This document shows, one piece after another, positions 11,247-23,200 of a DNA stretch of 64,000 nucleotides (positions are counted from its first letter, which is position 1; each line of letters starts with the position of its first letter). The DNA comes from Liolophura sinensis (taxonomy: Eukaryota; Mollusca; Polyplacophora; Chitonida; Chitonidae). Where the stretch lies: NCBI RefSeq assembly GCF_032854445.1, contig NC_088304.1, positions 19,231,704-19,295,703 of the forward strand, read 5' to 3'. The notes under the pieces were generated by a model. It saw nothing but the letters and a program-made list of their open reading frames with translations. It was not told the DNA's origin and did not search any database. The translations under genes and the position numbers were made by a program.

Positions 11247-11885
11247 GTGTACTACATTTCATACAACATTGAAATAAGTTTGGCGAAAAAAAATGTAACG
11301 AAATTATCAGTCAGTATTATCAGGATTATTCCCTATACAGTACATGTGAAATTTACCGAGGAAGATACAAGAAAATCAGCGTGTACGGTTTCATGGCTAT
11401 TTGGTAGGTTTTCACCTGATACATGCAGGTGCAACAAGCTGGTACACATGGTACACAGGTACCAGTCGATACATTGTGATCACTGCTTTGCCCTTCACCT
11501 CTTACCTGTGAGGTGTATTCATCTGCATTTGTCAAGATAGTTAAAGTCAGACTGTGTCAAACTTTTGGAAACTAGGTTTTCTAATTACTTGCTGTCTCAG
11601 TAAGAGTGAAAAACTAACAAGGGACAAGCATTATGAAGTTCGTTTTTCTTTCAAAGAGAGGCTAAAGATCCTATTAAAGGTGAAAAGATAAAGCGGCCTT
11701 GTTAGAAAGGTCAGAAACATCATGCTCTCATTGCTGCTTGTGATTGACCTAATCTCTTCGCTGTGATGTTTGAATTACAGCAAAAGTCCAGTACGTTTTT
11801 AAGAAACTAACTGCATGATTTGTATTAATTAATGTTTTTGTTTTTCCTGTTTTTTTTTCTGTTTCAATACATGTTTATCAACAAA

Positions 11886-12016
11886 GTTTTGCTTAAACAA
11901 TAATTTTACCTGTGAAGTGGAGTTTGACTTAAGCTTTGTCAAGATGTTAACGACAGCGTTTTGCTTCAGCAATAATTTTACCTGTCAAGTGGAGTTTGAC
12001 TTAAGCTTTGTCAAGA
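11886..12016 (+). repeat. 72-bp tandem duplication
   Basis: GTTTTGCTT..AACAATAATTTTACC-type unit at 11886 is repeated at 11958, ending in GCTTTGTCAAGA both times. Confidence 0.85.
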
Positions 12017-12224
12017 AACTTCCCATGTTTTGTTTAATCAAAAGAAAGACTTCTGGTTTACGCAAACAATGCCTTGAGGCCTGAAAACCTGAGAAACTTT
12101 TTGTGTGGTTAGAAAGAAAGGAAAGTAAGGAAAGTTTATTTTCATATATGATGACATCATAGTATATTGTAAAGAGATACTTATAAACTTGTAGATTCTT
12201 TTAAACTGCTGATGTGGCAAATAT

Positions 12225-12258
12225 TTGTGTGTGTGTATGTGTGTGTGTGTGCGTGTGT
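12225..12258. repeat. (GT)n microsatellite
   Basis: Imperfect GT run. Confidence 0.85.
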
Positions 12259-12317
12259 TAATAAACACTGCTTGCCATAAAAGTCATTATACTTGTATAA
12301 GTGAGAGTAGGATTACA

Positions 12318-12840
12318 TGTTTTCTGTGCAAACTGAATACAAGGAAAATGCAACACTGTTTATTCTTTTGGTTAATAATATGCTTCAAGGAGAAATAAAA
12401 CCTTTAGGATGACATGGTTTCTGTGTAAGCTGAATACAAGTACAATGCAGCATTGTTTATCATATGGTTGGTGTTCCTGTGGTATGATTGAATCTTGTGT
12501 ATGATGTGGTTTGTGTGTAATGTGGAATACAACATTGTTGACCCTGTGGTCGGTATGCTAGGAGAATTTGAATCCTTCGAATAATGTGGTTTTTCTCTAG
12601 ATTGAATACAAGTGTAATGTAACACTGTTTATCCTTTGAACAGGATGGTTGTTGGAGGAATTGAAGCCTTCGTATGATGTGGTTTGTGTTAAATGTGGAA
12701 TACAACTGTGTTGATCCTGTGGTCAGTATGCTTGTAGGAGAATTTGAATCCCTGTCCGTGTGAATCCCTGTATGTTGTGGATTCTGTGTAAATTGAATAC
12801 AAGTAGTGTGCAACATTGTATGTTTGTTGGGAGGAATTAA
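12318..12840 (+). repeat. Alternating A/B imperfect tandem repeat
   Basis: A units (CTGAATACAAGT type, near 12414, 12586, 12777) alternate with B units (GTGGAATACAAC type, near 12508, 12679), giving a higher-order period of roughly 171-191 bp. Confidence 0.7.
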
Positions 12841-12849
12841 GCATGTGTG

Positions 12850-13580
12850 AGATTGTGGACTAGATTCGTGTATCAAAATGGGTTTTGCATCATTTTTTTT
12901 GTCTCCAGCATTATTTATAACTACTCGTACCTTATGTGGTGGTCTCCGAGCTTTGCTCACTTTATAAGTAAGCGTTTAACTAGAGCTACATGTTTATGTG
13001 CGTATATACACTTATATATATGTAAATATATCTATAATGAAAGTTGAATTTTGTCAAGTGTGTTTTACAGGTGACTGAAATTCAATCCGACTTATGTAAT
13101 TAACAATAATACATGTGAAATGTTGACATACATAAAACTTCGAACTGACCTATGTCATCATGATCTTCAAATATACCGAGAAATTTTATTAACACGACAC
13201 GATTGTTGAGTTTTTCTTCGCTGGATTTTTTTTGCAGGTTTCTCTGGTTTATACTCACAATTCCTGACGGTACAGTGTCATTAGTTTTATTATCAACATC
13301 TACTTGTGGGCCTGTGGTTGTTTACATTTGCGTGGCCCTTTTTAGCACAGGCAGTGACTGATCAATCCCTTGACCACTGTGATGGCAGATCCGAATCCAA
13401 TTCTTGCTTGCTGGTTGGTTGATTGGCTTAAAGTCGAAAGGTTTGCCCAGTACCATACAAAGGGCAGGATTACGCTCAGGGTATTCCGTGCAGTGTCACC
13501 CCCAACCAACAATGTATATGTGGCAATAATAAAAGAATTCTAGAATGCAGGGTTTAGTAAACACCAATGAAATCAATATT
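12850..13580. other. No gene seen
   Basis: Intergenic, AT-rich, without recognisable elements. Confidence 0.45.
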
Positions 13581-13599
13581 AGAGAGTCCTCACTGACCA

Positions 13600-13790
13600 A
13601 GTAGCAGTCATGATTGCTGGTGCCAGGGCACTCGCACTCACATAAGAGGTTACGTGTTCAAACCCAGCAGTTGCAGGTTTGGCTACAGCCTTACATCAGA
13701 GGGTTTGTCAGGGAAGGTACCTGGCAAGGCGCACTGGTTTATCCCTCACTCATAAACCGGACTCTCACCATACCAGAGGTCATCTCTTCA
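13600..13790 (+). mobile_element. Degenerate tRNA-like/SINE-like segment
   Basis: Box B-like GTGTTCAAACCCAG near 13650, followed by CTGGCAAGG..CTGGTTTATCCC and ATAAACCGGACTC, similar in layout to the SINE body at 62670-62790. Weak. Confidence 0.35.
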
Positions 13791-13935
13791 GTTGACTCTT
13801 CATAGCATCTTCAGTGGCGGGGTCATGGCAGTTCAGCAAACACATGTAACACTTTTTGACCAATAAAGTACCAGACTCAAGGAGCTGTTGTGACCTATCA
13901 GAAAGTCTGTCTCAGGTGTACATCGCAGGCTTCTT

Positions 13936-14110
13936 TATTGATTTATTTGACGGTGTTTGGCGCGGATCTCAAGAATATTTCACTAACCTACGACCAGCTG
14001 TAGATTACTTGCAGACCTTTCCCCATACAGTCGGACAGGAAGCCAGCATGAGCTGGACTTGAACTTACAGCAAGTGCACTACTAAGAGGCTCCTGGATAA
14101 CCCAGTTAAG
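13936..14110 (-). mobile_element. Main-family SINE, degenerate
   Basis: TCAAGAATATTTCACT, AAGCCAGCATGAGCTGGAC and AGAGGCTCCTGG survive, but the middle is deleted and no duplication is seen. An old copy. Confidence 0.75.
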
Positions 14111-14265
14111 ATTTAACCATAACTGGACCAAACTAGCTGGAGAATTCAATACAGTCAAGGGCCTAAGAACCACTGACATTGTTGATGAACCTGCCCTGAT
14201 TGATAACCATGTAAATGTAAGTGAAATATCCTTGAGCATGGCATGTAACACCTGTCAGATCAATA

Positions 14266-14486
14266 CCCTAATTCCTCAACAATATCAACGTAACAAAGAG
14301 CAACTTTCAGTGCAATGTTTGTACCTTCTTAACTTGGGTTTGGAGGCAAAAGGTGGGACTACATTTATGAGATTAGCCAATTTTAGGGCTTCACAAAATG
14401 TATGATTTTGTCCGTCTACACTCAATATTGCCTTCACAATACGCTTGAATAAACACCTTGCAAACATGCCCAAACGCTGAATTACA
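14266..14486 (+). mobile_element. MITE-like element, family A, copy 1
   Basis: Shares GAGCAACTTTCAGTGCAAT, TTAGGGCTTCACAAAA, GAATAAACACCTTGC and both ends (TACCCTAATTCCTCAAC, GAATTACA) with the copy at 34874-35094, same orientation. Confidence 0.75.
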
Positions 14487-14714
14487 ACAGGGTCTTCTTT
14501 CATTCAACATGTAAAATATACAGTCAACAACACAGCTATCCTTCATCACAGTGTTTTCATTTTTTATTGTATCTGATAACACTCTTGTGTTTGTTATTTT
14601 ATGGAAGACCTTAGCATTAAATTAAATTTTCAATAGCGAGGTATTTCTTTTCAAAGATCTATAAACAAGCATTTTTAGAAATGAACCTCAAATGATCAGC
14701 ATATTTCTTACAGA

Positions 14715-14930
14715 TACCAGTGCGCATGTTCACTGGTATACCAGTGCTCATGTTCACTGATATACCGGTATACTGTTCACTGATATACTGATGTGCATGT
14801 TCACTGATATACTGGGGTGCATGTTCACTGATATAACGGTGTGCATGTTCACTGATATACCGGTGTGCATGTTCACTGATATACCGGTGTGCATGTTCAC
14901 TGATATAACGTTGTGCATGTTCACTGTAAG
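14715..14930 (+). repeat. 24-bp minisatellite, about 9 copies
   Basis: Unit CATGTTCACTGATATACCGG plus TGTG. The period is a multiple of three, which opens frames on both strands. Confidence 0.9.
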
Positions 14931-14939
14931 TCGTACTGT

Positions 14940-17280
14940 ACTCAAAATACCATATACATATTATGATGGCACCAGCTACTAGATTAAGTATACTCATTCA
15001 CAATTAACTTACCATGTCATTCCTGCACTGTCTGAATGTTTTAATCATGATACCAATGTAATAGCTGGACACCAAAGTTTTCATGCAATATTATTATCAT
15101 AAAAAAAATGACATTCACAAAACCAAAATTACATGTACATGTACTTAAACCCAAATCTAAAAAAATATTTTCTTTCATTCTTATTAAGTACACCAGTACG
15201 CTTGATAGACCTTTGCTGGAAGTAAACTGTTTACACACAATTGGTCTTCTAGGTAACAAACGAAAGTACAAGAAAACAAAACAAAATAACGCATAGAATG
15301 GCAAGGTTAACGAACAAACATTTCATTCAGAGAATATTTGTAACATAGGTGTGACTGTTTCTCTGTGTTTGGTAAAAATCAGAGCTTTCTTTATACAAAA
15401 GAAAATGGACATTTACCAATTATCCTTCATTCATAATGTCACAATTTTTGTTATTGTTTCTTATTCACTAATGCGCTTATCAAGCTATATTTAAATCAGC
15501 TTTAATTTGAATATAAATTAAATATACTTAAGTACAAGCTTGTGTGGTGGAATGCTCAAAATTGTTGTCAACACATTTTCCCTGTTACACTTAATTACAG
15601 GACAATTTTCAACTTGTACATCACTTAATCTGAGTAGTCTCCCTTGTACAAGTATACAGTCCACTAGGAGGCGATGGAAATGTTAGAAGGGGTGGTCCCA
15701 AAAATAAGATTCACTTCACAGTACAGGTCTTAAAATCTCAGTAGGCCTACATGTATATATGTAAAAAAGACAGAATGATGAAATGCTGTTTTGACATAAC
15801 CAGGAAAGTCCAAACGATAGTATTCTAACAAAAACAATAATTCAAAAACATTAGAAATTGGCTAAGACAACATGTAAATACAATGTATCGAGATTGCAAA
15901 ATTATTTCCATCGAAAGGTATTTCCCTAAAACGATGGTCTATATGTAAAACAGGGTTCCTTTTCCAGCACTTAATTAGCACGCATATTTCTGCTACCTCC
16001 ATGCTTTTTTATCTTCATAAGTTGAACACTAAGTATAACAAATTAGAATACGCATTATATGTTTACAATAATCATAGACTCCTTGTCAACCGGTACAAAC
16101 AAAATCAAACAAAAGCTATATGTATTTATTAAGAGACATTTCCCTTTACAAATCAGCAGAGATACATATCTTATTAGCCCATTTTTGTACAACATGCGCA
16201 AAATAAAAAGCAACAGGTATTTAAACCCGTTATGAGAATGACATTAAGCCAAGAATAGACTGTGGCCGTGGACCTCTAGCAACTATTTGGCTCAGATATG
16301 TCGCAGGACGGTTATCAATACAACCATATTTCAGAAATATGATAAATTTACCACACTTTTCCTGCAAAAGGCATTGGTGAACAATTAAATGGTCTGCACA
16401 GATAAATTACATGTACATATTGGAGAAAATTGCACACTTTCTCTCCTAAATATTTTTTCGGGGAGTTTCGTCTTTTTTCGGGTGTTGTTATTTCAAGGAC
16501 AGGCATTTTAAGACACAATTTAAAGCAAGATTATAATAATCACATACCAATTCACTTAAATTATGTTCGGTCATAAATTAGTCAATACCACTTTTAAAAT
16601 TTAAACTTAAACCTCATAACATGTACATACTCGAACAATGAACGCTCACATCCTGACAAATGCAAACACATTCTTCGTTCTATAAGATACAAAAAGCGTC
16701 CACTGAAACAGCTACATCATACTTTGAGCATATATGTACATGCAGGTCTTGTATTTTTTCAAACGACTGGAAAAAAAGAAGTTCATGCAAAAGCAGCATA
16801 AGGCACTGGTCTGTCCTCACAGACTTCACAGAGCTAACCTCTGGCAGAGGTCATATGTACATGCACGTATACAAAATAACTTCTAATATCATGAATGCGT
16901 TTTATCAAAAATACAAATTAGTTTTCCGTCACTGTTGTTAAGCAATTGCCAATTAATTATTTTTTCATGATACTGTTCATAAAACAAAGAAGAAGCAGTT
17001 CAGTGTGGGGAAGACAACAATTCATAAAACCTGGAACTAAAATAACAGACATTACAGACACAGACATAACCTGGTAAATATGCACAGAGAATTTAACCTT
17101 TCAAACTGTTCTACCTCTTCCGATGTTTAATGGCAACTTTAAAGGCAGTTAATCCCGCAGAACCTTAATGATAATGGTAATACGTGTGATTTGTCTCATT
17201 GTTTCAGTTTTATGCAGGCAAATGCCCTAGATATTTTAGTAACACCGGTTGAACATGGCAAAAAATGGAAGAAATAGGGA
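14940..17280. other. Gene-free AT-rich stretch
   Basis: No exon, SINE or array seen. It lies downstream of both convergent genes; a distal CPD 3' UTR or a non-coding RNA cannot be excluded. Confidence 0.45.
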
Positions 17281-17290
17281 ACTAATATAA

Positions 17291-17422
17291 TGGATTTATT
17301 TATTTGATTGGTGTTTTACGTCGTACTCAAAAATATTTCACTTATACGACAGTGGCCAGCATTATGGTGGGAGGAAGCCGGGTGGAACCCATGACCATCC
17401 ACAGGTTGCTGGCAGACCTGGT
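17291..17422 (-). mobile_element. SINE, 5'-truncated, with target duplication
   Basis: 10-bp duplication ACTAATATAA at 17281-17290 and 17423-17432; the head is missing. Confidence 0.9.
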
Positions 17423-17432
17423 ACTAATATAA

Positions 17433-19075
17433 GCACAGATAAATGGAGAGAGGTGTGCTACACTGCCTTCACAGGATTCCCCATCCAGGTACACTCACTC
17501 CAGAATGATTGGTCAATATAGTCACAGCTATAGCCGATCTGACATTTCTATTTATACAGAAATGGGAGTTTATGCATTCTAAAGAAACCGACATTTCTTG
17601 CTGATCGTGGCAAGACAACTACAAATTCAAGTATCGTTGTGTGTATTTTAAGTCACATTGCTCCAGGGACCTATCAGACCAAACGGACAGACATGTGAAC
17701 TACGCTGCAGCAAACTTCTCACTATTTCTGTACTTCTGACAAAGTAATTACTGATAAAACTGCAGGTGATGATATAGTGCGTTCTAAATTTACTAACAAA
17801 AAAAAAAAACAACACCATCCTAATCTCCTGCCTGAACTTAGTGACCAAAGTTCAAACACACCTGGTAAATAAAAAAAAAACTCCTGAATCTCCTAACTAC
17901 CTCTCTGAGAAAGGTCACGCATCCTTAAATTAAACACTCCCAAAGATTATAACAACTTTTCACAAGCACCATCTACATCGTTGTGCATCATCACAAAAAC
18001 CTAAAATCTACATTATTGCAAGCGTAATGTAATATTCATGCATACAGCTTATTTATAAAGTTACAAATAAATATTCCTGGAAACCATTTCAGTTCATGCT
18101 GAACTACTTCTACAAACTACATACACTCATAGTCTTGCTCGTGCTACATATTTGATTTAGAATAAGAAAAAGGTATGTGCATTAACATTATTTATTCCTA
18201 TTTGTAGGTAGCACGGGTATGGCATATCAGGCGAAATCACGCTTTAGATCGAGATTTGCATGTTATCGGATAGCTTTGAGTTCACTTGTCAGTCTGAGGA
18301 TTTTGAATTAAATTCCCGTTGAGAAGCAGGATTTCACATGAACTATATCCCTTCGATATCCCTCCGATATCCCACAGGTACAAAATACAGATGTTCAAAA
18401 GCTACCCTGTAGTATTCATCTCAAACCGAATGGGACATCTTTTGGGACATTCTTCCACAAAATTTGGTAAATCAACTTTTCATACCCTTTTTTGTATCAC
18501 CATAGTTATAAAATTGAGAACATGATTTTTGATAAAAGTTGCGTGATTGGATTGACTATAAGTTTCGTGAAAGTAGCTGATTGAATAATAAACATGAATA
18601 TGCAGAGATCAATTCAAGCAAAAGTTTGAGAGATTCACAAATTAAAGATTCATTGGCACTTTTAACATAAAATCTGCATGAGAGTAACAGAACACAGTCT
18701 GAAACATTAATTGTTGTACTGAACTACAGTTATACACAAATGCAATGCTGTACCAGATTTTTGTTTATCAAACCTTCGGTGTGACAACAAGGTGTTTTTA
18801 TATTTAACTTCAAAACATTTAATTAACCTCTAAGAGTGAACTACTTTTGTTGAAGAAACATTTTGATAAAACTTAGTTTCTTTCGTCAGTCAGAGGGGTT
18901 AATAAATATTGATATAACGCATAATTTTTGTGCCATTTTGATTTACATAAAGCAGGTCATAGACAACACCAAACATTCACATAGTACTATGGTATTAAAC
19001 TATGGGTTGATTATCAGATCAATTGCAAAACATCTGAATGGAGCTCAAACACATTCGTCAGGGTATATTTTGTCA
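17433..19075. other. Gene-free stretch
   Basis: Intergenic AT-rich sequence with small homopolymer runs; nothing recognised. Confidence 0.45.
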
Positions 19076-19088
19076 AAAATTAGTTTTA

Positions 19089-19345
19089 TTGATTTATTTA
19101 TTTGATTGGTGTTTCACGCCGTACTCAAGAATATTTCACTTATACGATGGCGGCCGGCATTATGGTGGGTGGAAACCGGGCAGAGCCCGGGGGAAAGCCC
19201 ACGACCATCCGCAGGTTGCTGTCAGACCTTCCCACATATGGCCGGAGAGGAAGCCAGTATGAGCTGGACTTAAACTCACATTGACTCCTGGTGAGAGACT
19301 CCTGGGTCATTAAGCTGCGCTAGGGCGCTAACCAACTGAGCCAGT
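19089..19345 (-). mobile_element. tRNA-headed SINE with target duplication
   Basis: 13-bp duplication AAAATTAGTTTTA at 19076-19088 and 19361-19373. A T-rich run follows the head at 19346. Confidence 0.9.
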
Positions 19346-19385
19346 TTTTTTTTTTTCCTGAAAATTAGTTTTAGGGATTAGTACT

Positions 19386-19391
19386 TTTATT
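19386..19391 (-). terminator. Candidate poly(A) signal for CPD
   Basis: AATAAA on the minus strand, about 600 bp past the TGA and just before a SINE. It is one of several possible signals, so weakly supported. Confidence 0.25.
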
Positions 19392-19985
19392 GCATCAGTC
19401 AATATAGGAATACGGCTTAAAGTTACCTTTTGTACCAAAATTCTATCTATAACAGTTCTACAGTACAAACACTACAAACACCTTCAACAACAACGGTAAA
19501 ACAGGACAGAAACATCACTCTCATACAAAGTTATGCGAACTTATTCAGGGATCATACCACACATTTCTGAAATTTGTAACAAAAATCAATTCAAATGCAG
19601 TTTCATGAAAGCTTGGATAACCCTAAAATAAAACACAGATTCGCATTTTGCTGGGATATACTTCTGGAAGTTTTGCGGTACAAATATTTTACAATTTGCA
19701 AAACAGTTCACTGAAAAGTGATAGCCTGTCAAGCCTTTAATAAGGATGTGCAAAATGTCAGATTTTCCTGAAATTTCTAATTTCAGCCCAACACATCTGT
19801 TAAAATGACAAAGCTTAGGTGACCTTAGAAAAGTGCAAATAATTCACTGAAATTAAACTCTTTAAAATTCCTACAGAAATCTGTGATACAGTCTCTTTAA
19901 AAAATAAACTCACACTACCCATCCCAACTCTGGCACACCATACTATGATCAGGATATTGCTAAAAAACATTCCAAGACCTGTTTG
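19392..19985 (-). other. Probable CPD 3' UTR
   Basis: Sequence between the TGA and the nearest candidate poly(A) signal; no elements. Inferred. Confidence 0.4.
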
Positions 19986-20233
19986 TCATCGCTTCAACAG
20001 TTTTGAATTGTAAAGTTCTGCTTCTTCATCAGATGAGCTAAAATCGCGGTACTCTCGTTCTGCTACATTTTTCGTCTTCCCACCATTCCGAATGATAAAG
20101 TCGTCTGGCTCGTCGTCTTGGTAACCGCCGTTAGGAAGCTGGTGGAAGCCTTGGTTCTTGTAGCGACTCGTGCGTGAGCAGTAATAACAACACAGGATGG
20201 TTACCATGGCGAACACCAGCGCCAGTGCTCCAG
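19986..20233 (-). CDS. CPD: CPD exon 26: membrane span, cytosolic tail, stop
   Basis: It is 248 bp including [21 protein letters not shown] finishes the span. The tail has FHQL, an acidic cluster [11 protein letters not shown] and a C-terminal KLLKR. CPD tails are known to use FxxL and acidic/CK2-type motifs for trans-Golgi retrieval; the EE-x-LY-x-SK ending resembles vertebrate CPD from memory. Confidence 0.94.
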
Positions 20234-23200
20234 CTGCCAATCAAAAGATCAGACAATATTTGTGATGTTCTTTTCATTGGCAATGTCTGCTGTGTCTATG
20301 TTAAAATTTCATCCCCCCCCCCCCCCATTCCCACCAAAAAAAGCACCTTTTTAGAGGCACAAATATACAGGTACTTTTGGACCAGAAACTTACATTTCTC
20401 CAAAATCAAATTACACAAGGTGTATAAATCTCAGTGAAAATTGCACAATTGTTGAGAAATGATGGTGGCAATGGTATACCTGTAAGCATAAGAGCACCAA
20501 TAGAGGGCATCCCGAACAACATCCCTTCCTTCTTGTGGAGGTAGATTGTAACAGGTGTGGACTTGTCAAACACATCTATCACCTGTAGACAGGAACATCG
20601 GATAAACAGGTGAGACCACAGACGTGGAAACGAAGGCTACATACATGCAGTTGTTTGCTTCCATTTGTCAATGTCAACCAGTACCGAGCCCAATACTTTT
20701 ATGAAGAATTCCAAACCAGGGAAGTAAAACCAAGGTTGCCGATTTTAAAGTCGGACATTCTTGAATATCATATCTCTCTGACGCCACGTTACAGAGAAAT
20801 ACAGGAGATCAATTTTATTGAAATTTGAGCCACACACATTAAATGTGTTCTAACATATCAAAAATGCTTCCAACTATATCCTTACTATGGTTCTATAGGT
20901 GTCATGCAACAAAACCTTCTTTCAAACATTCAGCCTATTTAGGCTCAAGACAAGAATGGAGCAGCCATTTAAACTTGTACAAGCAGACTATGTAAGTAAA
21001 CAGTTGTTGTCATGGAAACGAACAGTATGTACCTCTGTGGCAGTAGTAAATCCCTCCTTCTTCACCACTATGGTGTACTTGGCCGGTACCGCATACTGCC
21101 AGAATTCCCCATGAGCCCCCGTCACCTGGACCTTAGAGAACCCGCTCAGGTGAACAGTGGCGCCCTCTATCGGCTGCTTGCTCAATGAGTCTAGTATGTG
21201 GCCCTCCATTGTGTTAGCAGCCTGGAATATTCATGCAAATGGAGCTTTTAGGTTTTGGAAACATGGTTAATTAGCTGCAACACAGCACGAGTTTGTCTGC
21301 GAGTTTGTCTGGCGGGCAAGTTGGTTGGTCAGTTGGTCAGTGGGACAAATTTTTGACATCTTATCTTTCATGTGGACCATTCACTCAACTTTTAAGCCTA
21401 CATGCAACATGACTTCTGTGGGACGTCACAACTATAGCAAATCTTCACTTCACTATTTTGCTTACTTATTTATCTGATTTGAACAAAGGAGCATCTGGAA
21501 TCCTAGTTGTACCACAAAAACATTTCGGCTCCAAAACTCAAATAATTATCAAACTGTAAAGGACAGAATAACAGAAAGAAACCATCAAAATAACAGAACA
21601 AGCAGAATATTCTATACTGATGTTCAAAAGATGGTTTTCACCACAAATTTGAGATATCAAACCATCTCTGAACCTTCATAACCCTGATGTATAATACAGT
21701 TAAGAATTAACTATGGATTTATTTATTTATTTATTTGATTGGTGTTTTAAGCCGTACTCAAGAATATTTCATGCCTATGACGGCAGCCAGCATTATAGTG
21801 GGTGGAAACCCGGCAGAGCCTGAGGGAAACCCACGACCATCCGCAGGTTGCTGTCAGACCTTCCCACTTAAGGCCGGAGAGGAAGCAAGCATGAGCTGGA
21901 CTTGAACTCACAGGGAACCAATCTCTTGGTGAGAGACTCCTTGGTCATTACGCTGCGCTAGCGCGCTAACCAACTGAGCCATGGAGGCCCCTACTATGGA
22001 TTCAAGTCACTAGTGTTACATGTTCTGTAAAATCTTACCTTGTTCACCATGGCAACCAGTGATGGTCTGTTTTCCCTCCACAGGGCTACCAGCTGGTTGC
22101 TGGGCGGTGATTTACAGCAGCCTGTGTACACTGTAATGGCTAACCCAGAGCTGTAGTCCTGACAGAAGTCCTGTGAACAGAGATTGGGTTATTCATATTT
22201 ATTTATTTGACTAGTGTTTTACACCGTACTCAAGAATATTTCACTTATATGACAGCGGCCAGCATTATGGTGGGAGGAAACCGGGCAGAGCCCTAGGGGA
22301 AACCCTCGACCATCCGCAGATTGCTACAGCCAGAGAGGAAGCCAGCATGAGCTGGACTTGAACTTACAGAGAATGCACTGGTAAGAGGCTCCCAGGTCAT
22401 TACGCTATGCTAGCGCGCTAACCAACTGGGCCACGGAGGCCCGGGGTTATTGACATGTTATACCATGTAGCGTAAGGGGAAATAACTGAGTGCTTCAGAA
22501 CTTTCCATAAGACAGCTGCTGTCAAGCTGGCTAGTTCAAACACTGAACGTTACCAAGCTCTACTGTTGCCGCTTGCACAAAGCCATGATTGTTGATTGTA
22601 ACTACCATGGTGACAAATGCGTCATATGATCCACTAGGTCCATGATAGGCTCATATAGATAACAATACACGAACAGCATGTATTGTTCATTCACTTGATA
22701 ACGATGCTAGTATCTGCATCGAAACGTCGTGACAATAAACCAAGAAGTTGTAAATCCATAAGCAATGCCTTGCCTAGTTTACTTCCGTGCCAATTTCTAA
22801 ATGCCACTAAAACACGTGATACATGTACCTCATGCAACAGGAGACTGCTTGGTCACAGAAATATTTATTTATTTCTATTGGTGTTTTTTGATGCACTCAA
22901 TATTTTTTCATTTATAACATGGCGATGAGATCAATTTCTGCAGGAAACCAGTGCCTTTGAAAAGTACACAACAAAGCTCTTGTTTTCAGGTTGATTCTAA
23001 TGTTAATGTTTAATGAAAACACAGCATTTTGAGTAATTCTAGACCAGTAAAATCTAATAAATTAAAACTGACATCACTGCATTTTTTCTGGCTAATCCTT
23101 CATTAGCCATGCTGCTAGGGGGCCTTAGCCATGCTGCTAGGGGGCCTTAGCCATGGTGCCAGGGGGCCTTAGCCATGGTGCCAGGGGGCCTTAGCCATGG

